Position numbers and translations under genes: made by a program
Shown here: piece after piece, positions 59,486 to 64,000 of the stretch
How the letters are laid out: the number at the start of each line of letters is the position of its first letter
Numbering within the stretch: position 1 is the first letter of the stretch
Assembly (NCBI GenBank): GCA_948146395.1
Contig: OX411552.1
Location: 5,875,686 to 5,939,685, forward strand
Source of the DNA: Fragum whitleyi
Taxonomy: Eukaryota; Mollusca; Bivalvia; Cardiida; Cardiidae
Length of the DNA stretch: 64,000 bases
Reading direction: 5' to 3'
The notes under the pieces: generated by a model
Database searches by the model: none
Seen by the model: the letters and a program-made list of their open reading frames with translations, nothing else
Told to the model about the DNA's origin: nothing

Positions 59486-60015
59486 GACCAGCATTTGAAT
59501 TGATTGATTGATTGAAGTTTAACACTGCCTTCAACATTTTTTCAGTTATATCACTTTGGCTAGAGCACCTAACAATGGATTTCTGGTATTTCTATCACCA
59601 GTACAACCATCACATCCTTTCCTAGCCTCCAGCTGCTATCTCTCATACAGGGATCATTTTGGGATGGGCCGAACTGATTTTGTGGACAAACTATTTGTGA
59701 TAGGCTAAATATGATGATAATTTTGGATGGGCCCCCTATATAAACTATTCAAATCTGATGCTTATTCTAATCTAGGAGAGGTATTAAGGATTCTTGGGCC
59801 CATCAATTTTTCCATATGGCCCATCAATTTTGCAGATGGCCCATCAAAATCAGATTTTACATGTAAATAAAAGGGAGAAGGGCTATTAGCCCATTTCAAT
59901 GGCCCATACTTAAATATTCCAGAAATATCCCTGCACATAGGTCAATGATTAGCAACCCATTAGTGAGAGACAAATAGCTGGAAAGAATGAGTGCGGCTGT
60001 CGACCAGCACTTGAA
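59486..60015 (-). mobile_element. SINE family S, 5'-truncated, split by another element
   Basis: SINE sequence is 59500-59647 and 59934-60001, with a (GATT)n tail end. The flanks GACCAGCATTTGAA (59486-59499) and GACCAGCACTTGAA (60002-60015) are a 14-bp duplication with one mismatch. The tRNA head is cut off after CCG, so the insertion was truncated at birth. Confidence 0.9.
59648..59933. mobile_element. 286-bp insertion with CAGGGAT ends
   Basis: Ends CAGGGAT / ATCCCTG, inside full of GGCCCATC motifs. It splits the SINE between CTCATA and CACATA, a near match that may be an eroded target duplication. The CAGGG end suits hAT. No coding capacity. Confidence 0.75.
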
Positions 60016-60202
60016 GAAACATTGAATATCATCAATGGACATTGCAATAATGCTAGAAGAATTGTTGTGTGAACACTCTCAAACATCTTTGATCATAGAG
60101 TATCATCGGAGAAGCTGGCAAATTGTTCACTAAGTGCTAGTGACAAACAATTAATATTTTCTTTGACATCTGAATTGGTAGCTGTTTCACTCTTCTAAAG
60201 AG

Positions 60203-60600
60203 ATCAACACTAAAGGGAGTCCAGGACTCCTTGATTACCAGTTGGGACTCCTTCACTTTGCAAGTAAGGAGGCTTATTTACTACTCCCAGGATCATTTGA
60301 CAATATTTCAACAAATTAATGCACAGGGCAATTACTTTTCAACCCTTGACAAAACTGCAAATCGATTCACTTCAAAGTTGTTAAATATTAAAATTGCTTG
60401 CATCTAGTAGTTCTTTTTATTTTGAGAGAACACTTTTCTGTAAAGAGAGAAAATGTGGCAAAGAAGAAATTGCTTGTAACAATTTTTTCAACAATGTGCT
60501 CCCACTATGCACATTTTTACTGTTTCCTTTGAATTTGGACCCCTTGATTTCATAAGTTGGGAGTTCAATAGACTCCTAGCTCACAAAAGTTAGTGTTGAT
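60203..60600. mobile_element. 398-bp TIR element with ATCAACACTAA ends
   Basis: ATCAACACTAA (60203-60213) and TTAGTGTTGAT (60590-60600), with AGTCC / GGACTCC motifs just inside. Holds a partial family P hairpin at about 60470-60510. Flanking duplication not visible. Confidence 0.65.
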
Positions 60601-61259
60601 TGCTGTTCTCGCATGTCATGCAATAGCTAAATACATGTACATGTTCTGCATATTATCCTCACACATCAGGACCGAAGGTAGGAAAGCTTTTTACATACAC
60701 AACTGAGAATTTTCCTCAAAGTCAGAATTCAAATAAATGTATGAACATAAAAGATATAAACAAGCTGCTATTGTTAAGCTTCAAGTCAATTGAATATAAG
60801 AGGACAGAGTTATGTTCTGGACAAAGAAGTGCTTGCTGCCTGTACCCCCAAAAGTAATCCCATTATACATCCTGTCTTTCAACAAACGTATAAAAAGCTT
60901 TTTCAATACAGGAAAAAAATTGTGGGAACTAGTCACTTAAGGGTTTTATATATAGAATAAAAATCTTTATTATATGTACTTTGTTTTAAACATTTTAATA
61001 GCTCCCTCGCTCCCTGCAGCTACTAAGTTTAATTGAATCAGGAGATTGTGATAAAAAGTGCCCAGACCAAGTATGCATGCTGAATCTTACACATAACAAT
61101 CTGACAACAGTTTAAAATGAGCTGAGTGTACCCATGCCCTCATTACTACCTAGTAATCACAGGCCAAATTGACACACTAAATTTATCCCCAACTTTCACT
61201 TTTCTTTGGGTTAAAGATGTAGAGTAATAATTGTTTAAGGGTAAGATCAGTAAATTATA
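60601..61259. other. no gene seen
   Basis: AT-rich region between the DIS3 3' end and the TIR element; nothing supportable. Confidence 0.4.
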
Positions 61260-61514
61260 TGTGACCTGTCACACAAAATTGGACCATCTGGGGACTCTAT
61301 AAAATAAATGTTTTAAAAAGAGATTGGTTCCAGCCTTGGTCAACTGGAGGTCTCATTTCAAAAATTTTCTCACTGGCGGGTAGATACTATTCTAGATTCG
61401 GAAACTAAGCACAATGACTAAAGTTTTGAGTTAAGTCAGTATGTGCAATTCAAGGTCTGACTAGGGTTGATTTTACGCACTCCCAGATGGTCCCTTTTTG
61501 CATGACAGGTCACA
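61260..61514. mobile_element. TIR element, family R, copy 2, TA-flanked
   Basis: TGTGACCTGTCA start and TGACAGGTCACA end, with TA at 61258-61259 and 61515-61516. The inner TIR continues as CAAAAAGGGACCATCTGGG at the right end. TA flanks suggest Tc1/mariner mobilisation. It lies just downstream of the DIS3 poly(A) signal. Confidence 0.85.
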
Positions 61515-61608
61515 TATATATGTGCAGGCTGATCCTTTTTTTATCACCCACAAAATCAGGAATTATCTAGGTTCATCAGGACAAAGGTTAAGGTTTTTGA
61601 AACAAGAT

Positions 61609-61614
61609 TTTATT
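61609..61614 (-). promoter_or_regulatory. DIS3: poly(A) signal of DIS3
   Basis: AATAAA on the minus strand, about 35 bp after the stop codon at 61649-61651. A very short 3' UTR. Confidence 0.65.
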
Positions 61615-61648
61615 TAAAATCAGTAATATATTCCAGAATAACAGTCTA

Positions 61649-61735
61649 TCAAGTTTTCAATTTCTTCAATGGAGGTTCTTCCTTGCTTGCCTCTCTCTTC
61701 TCAACAAGTGCTGCAGGAACACTGAAGTCTGGTAT
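61649..61735 (-). CDS. DIS3: DIS3 (RRP44) last exon
   Basis: After an acceptor TTTCAG the exon reads IPDFSVPAALVEKREASK and EEPPLKKLKT, then TGA. Human DIS3 ends IPGISIP followed by a Lys-rich tail (KKKKMKLGK), so both the IPxxS-P motif and the basic C-terminus agree. DIS3 is the catalytic exo- and endoribonuclease of the RNA exosome. The exon starts in phase 0 and joins KLVTPV of the previous exon, matching the family's LVEPQIPG junction. Confidence 0.8.
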   Translation of the reverse strand: MPDFSVPAALVEKREASKEEPPLKKLKT

Positions 61736-61834
61736 CTGAAATCAATGCAAGACTTTACTTAGAATGGCTTGTAACCAAGAATACTACCCGGGGGTACCAA
61801 CACTCAGCTGTAGACCCTTCATGGTGAAAGTAAA

Positions 61835-62480
61835 CAAGAGGACCATGATGGTCTTAGATCGCTCATCTGAGTCTCTTTGACCCCTGGGACATCACATTAA
61901 TTGAATAGGCAGATATCAACAAGGAGATAATTTCTACATAAGATCAATACCATGGAATGTTTTCAGCCAAGAGTAAGAAGGATATGCCTTTTTGCTCTTT
62001 GATTCTATGTTAAAGGGATGAACCTGGGTGTAGCCCAATTGTGACCCTAGTATCTTGATATGAAATAACAAGGTCTACTAGATGATGCTACAAACTAAAT
62101 ATGAAAGCTGTCTGCCTTTTGGTTTCAGAGAAGAAGATTTTTGAAGATTTTTCTTTTTTCACCAATTATGCTCAGATGAGCTAAAAGGGATGCACCAGGG
62201 TCGAGCCAAAATATGACCCCAGGGTCTTGATATGAACAAACTTGAAAGAGGCCCAATAGATGATGCTACATAACTAATATGAAATCTGTCTGCCTTCTGG
62301 TTTCAGAGAAGATTTTAAAAGATTTGCGCTCTTTGATTCTTTTAGAAAGTGAAAGGTGGATTTCATTTATTTGAACAACTTTGGTAGAGCTTGACCAATT
62401 TTTGTGTCCCACAACATCCACTAATTTGAGGAGAAGGGGGTTTGGGGAGAAAAGGACTGCAAAGCCAGTTTGAGTTAGCT
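61835..62480 (+). repeat. T1 family fragment with about two units
   Basis: GACCATGATGGTCTTAGATC, GCTCATCTGAGTCTCTTTGA, then units with TGACCCCAGGGTCTTGATATG and CTGTCTGCCTTCTGGTTTCA. Same family as 55505 and 56590. Confidence 0.8.
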
Positions 62481-62636
62481 TCACAAAGTTACTATCTCTT
62501 AGTCAATATATACAGGGAAACTAACACTAAGTTCACTTGCAAACAAAATACTTCTCTAGAACAACTGTTTTGCTTTTAGCCATCAATATGCTTCTAAACT
62601 TTCATCAGTCAATTATCTTCATAAGAAATAAGAATA

Positions 62637-63206
62637 TGTGACCCCTATTGCAAAAAAAGTATAACCTGGTCATTCTGCACCATAGTGCAGATTGACCAGG
62701 GTCAAAACTTTTTGTACATAACAAATACCTTCCAAAAAAAATTTTTCTGAAATAAACCAATTTTACATTCCTATATAATTACTTCCGAAACACACCAAAT
62801 TTTACCTTACTATGTAATTATTTCAGAAAGACACCAAATTTTACCTTTTTATGTAATTATTTCCAAAATACACAAAATTTTACCTTGCTATATATGTTAT
62901 AATCTCTTAAATACACCAAATTTTACCTACCTATTCAGATGAATTCGAAATACACCAAATTTTATCTTCCTATGTAATTATATCAGAAATATACCAAATT
63001 TTACCTTCCCATATAATTAGCTCAGAAATATACCAAATTTTACCTTCCCATGTATTTATTTCCAAAATACACCAAAGTTGACTTTGTATGTAATTATTCC
63101 AGAAATACAACATCTGGTTGACAATATAGTATGCTTGATCCAATCATTTTTCAAAATATTCATTTAACAGATTTTCAGATGTTCTCTTTCCTAGTGACAG
63201 GTCACA
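62637..63206. mobile_element. TIR element, family R, copy 3, with inner minisatellite
   Basis: TGTGACCCCTATTGC and GTGACAGGTCACA ends between TA dinucleotides (62635-62636, 63207-63208). Inside, about nine units of about 42 bp with ACACCAAATTTTACCTT and TATGTAATTATTTC occupy 62720-63115. A CCTGGTCATTCTGCAC / GTGCAGATTGACCAGG palindrome lies at 62665-62700. Confidence 0.83.
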
Positions 63207-63211
63207 TATCA

Positions 63212-63284
63212 AGGGTTCAGTGCAAGACTGTACTAAGTGTATATACAATATGTATATAATTAGTACAGTCTTGCCCTAAACCCT
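63212..63284. repeat. covarying palindrome, copy E
   Basis: Outer arms AGGGTTCAGTGCAAGACTGT and ACAGTCTTGCCCTAAACCCT, inner TAAGTGTATATAC / GTATATAATTA. It begins 5 bp after the family R element. Confidence 0.85.
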
Positions 63285-63369
63285 CGATATATATAGATGG
63301 TCAGACAAAAATAAGCAGAACACATATGTATATACTCTACATTAAAAGATGCATAAAACTTCATCTTAC

Positions 63370-63422
63370 CACTGGTGTAACAAATTTTTTCTGTAACTTT
63401 AAGTGTTGAATGTTGGTGCAAT
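63370..63422 (-). pseudogene. duplicated end of the DIS3 penultimate exon
   Basis: On the minus strand TGCACCAACATTCAACACTT and GTTACACCAGTG|GTAAGATG repeat the last third of the exon at 63473-63595 with its donor and some intron. An AG at 63423-63424 precedes it, but 53 bp would break the frame, so it is either spliced out or harmful. It translates in the parental frame as TNIQHLKLQKKFVTPV. Confidence 0.8.
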
Positions 63423-63472
63423 CTAAAACAAGTATGTATACACTTTACAAATTGCATAAAATATCATCTTAC

Positions 63473-63595
63473 CACTGGTGTAACAAGTTTGATCTGTAAC
63501 TTTAAGTGTTGTATATTGGTTCTGTCTATACTTATCTGTATTATCAGTCTATCAAATACTCGAAATGTTAAATCTCCAAAGGACTGGGTATTTGT
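63473..63595 (-). CDS. DIS3: DIS3 (RRP44) penultimate coding exon, C-terminal S1 region
   Basis: 123 bp, phase 0 to phase 0, between TTATTTTTCAG and GTAAGA on the minus strand. It reads TNTQSFGDLTFRVFDRLIIQ, then ISIDRTNIQHLKL and QIKLVTPV. Human DIS3 has VQIMLDSSNLQHQKIRMSLVEPQ at this place, so spacing and key residues (hydrophobic-Q-I, D, N-x-QH-x-K, L-V-x-P) agree. The segment lies at the end of the S1 RNA-binding domain that caps the RNB ribonuclease. No earlier exon falls within the window. Confidence 0.8.
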
Positions 63596-63629
63596 CTGAA
63601 AAATAAATATGTACATGTATCTTGATGTG

Positions 63630-63840
63630 CAACTAATGCTTGGATACTTAGGACTTAAGCAGGTTTTGGTAGCCAAATGATGGGAAGAATTTATGTGTAA
63701 CTGAAGCTTGGCTACTTTGGACTTGATCAAGCTGGTTATGGTAGCCCAATGAAGAGAAGAATTTATGTGTGACTAATTCTTGGATACTTTGGACTTAAGC
63801 ATGCAGGTTAATTATTGTAGCCCTGGGATGGGAAGATGTG
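63630..63840 (+). repeat. three tandem units of about 70 bp in a DIS3 intron
   Basis: GCTTGGATACTTAGGACTTA, GCTTGGCTACTTTGGACTTG and TTCTTGGATACTTTGGACTTA start the units; each also contains GGTAGCC or GTAGCCC and GAAGAATTTATGTGT, the last unit cut short. Confidence 0.82.
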
Positions 63841-63939
63841 GTGATTGGTTTGACCTTGCATAAGGGATATGAAAATTTCAACCTGCTAAGAAGCTCTACT
63901 TTGTGTTCAGTATTGACACATAAACAAACATGTGTAAAA

Positions 63940-64000
63940 AAAGTTGGGTTTTTTAATGCTTTTTTAGTGGTTTATCATGGATTAACGGTAGATGATCATT
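63940..64000 (+). repeat. fold-back repeat family Y, copy 3 (cut by window end)
   Basis: TTTTTTAATGCTTTTTTAGT, GGTTTATCATGGATTAACGG, TAGATGATCATT match the start of the copy at 18195. Confidence 0.65.

Larger units (their letters stand above)
61736..63472 (-). other. DIS3: last intron of DIS3
   Basis: 1737 bp from GTAAGA to TTTCAG on the minus strand. It contains a family T1 fragment (61835-62480), a family R element (62637-63206), palindrome E and a duplicated exon end. Confidence 0.75.

Noticed and set aside
62266..62484. 72-codon minus-strand frame as a further DIS3 exon
   Set aside because: It lies in the T1 repeat family within the intron and does not resemble any DIS3 segment; the flanking exons already join in phase.

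Overview
The window looks like AT-rich, intron-rich animal DNA, most likely from a marine lophotrochozoan and probably a bivalve mollusc. The grounds are tRNA-derived SINEs with (AATC)n tails, tandem arrays with a period near 164 bp, abundant fold-back repeats, and exons whose proteins resemble animal mitochondrial and nuclear housekeeping genes. The species cannot be fixed from the sequence alone. No operons, bacterial genes or CRISPR arrays are present, and almost every long open frame is a transposon remnant or a microsatellite artefact.

Two cellular genes can be supported. On the plus strand is a gene for mitochondrial large-subunit ribosomal protein mL41 (MRPL41): a likely first exon with a mitochondrial presequence (29012-29294), a certain middle exon (39435-39532) and a certain last exon (50329-50547), separated by introns of about 10.1 and 10.8 kb packed with mobile DNA. 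On the minus strand at the right edge are the last two coding exons of DIS3 (RRP44, exosome ribonuclease): 63473-63595 and 61649-61735, followed by an AATAAA signal. The two genes converge. The rest of DIS3 lies beyond the window.

Layout. 1-3.4 kb: a pair of 158-bp direct repeats, a long palindrome and the 3' ends of two LINEs; the LINE pair recurs at 26.1-28.7 kb as a duplicated composite. 3.4-5.2 kb: a dead transposon gene (Ulp1-like protease plus PHD finger) between two arrays of a short 'cacggaaat' repeat. 5.3-7.6 kb: a minus-strand non-LTR reverse transcriptase split by a SINE with perfect target-site duplications. 7.6-24 kb: intergenic repeats, including a 2-kb element with long inverted arms, a GC-rich inverted-repeat element and a four-unit satellite-like array. 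24.4-25.7 kb: a 930-bp GATA microsatellite and a Tc1/mariner fragment. 29-50.5 kb: MRPL41, whose introns hold hAT-like, piggyBac-like and pogo-like non-autonomous elements and a dead Ty3/gypsy pol. 50.5-61.6 kb: tandem arrays, SINEs and a degraded transposon-like ORF. 61.6-64 kb: DIS3.

Most of the structure is layered insertion of non-autonomous elements. Several can be proved inside the window by comparing filled and empty sites: a TTAA-flanked piggyBac-like MITE, a TGA-flanked element, and several SINEs. The most unusual signal is a set of roughly 55-80 bp palindromes at six sites whose sequences differ while their two arms stay complementary, together with longer fold-backs that share a GC-rich tip.
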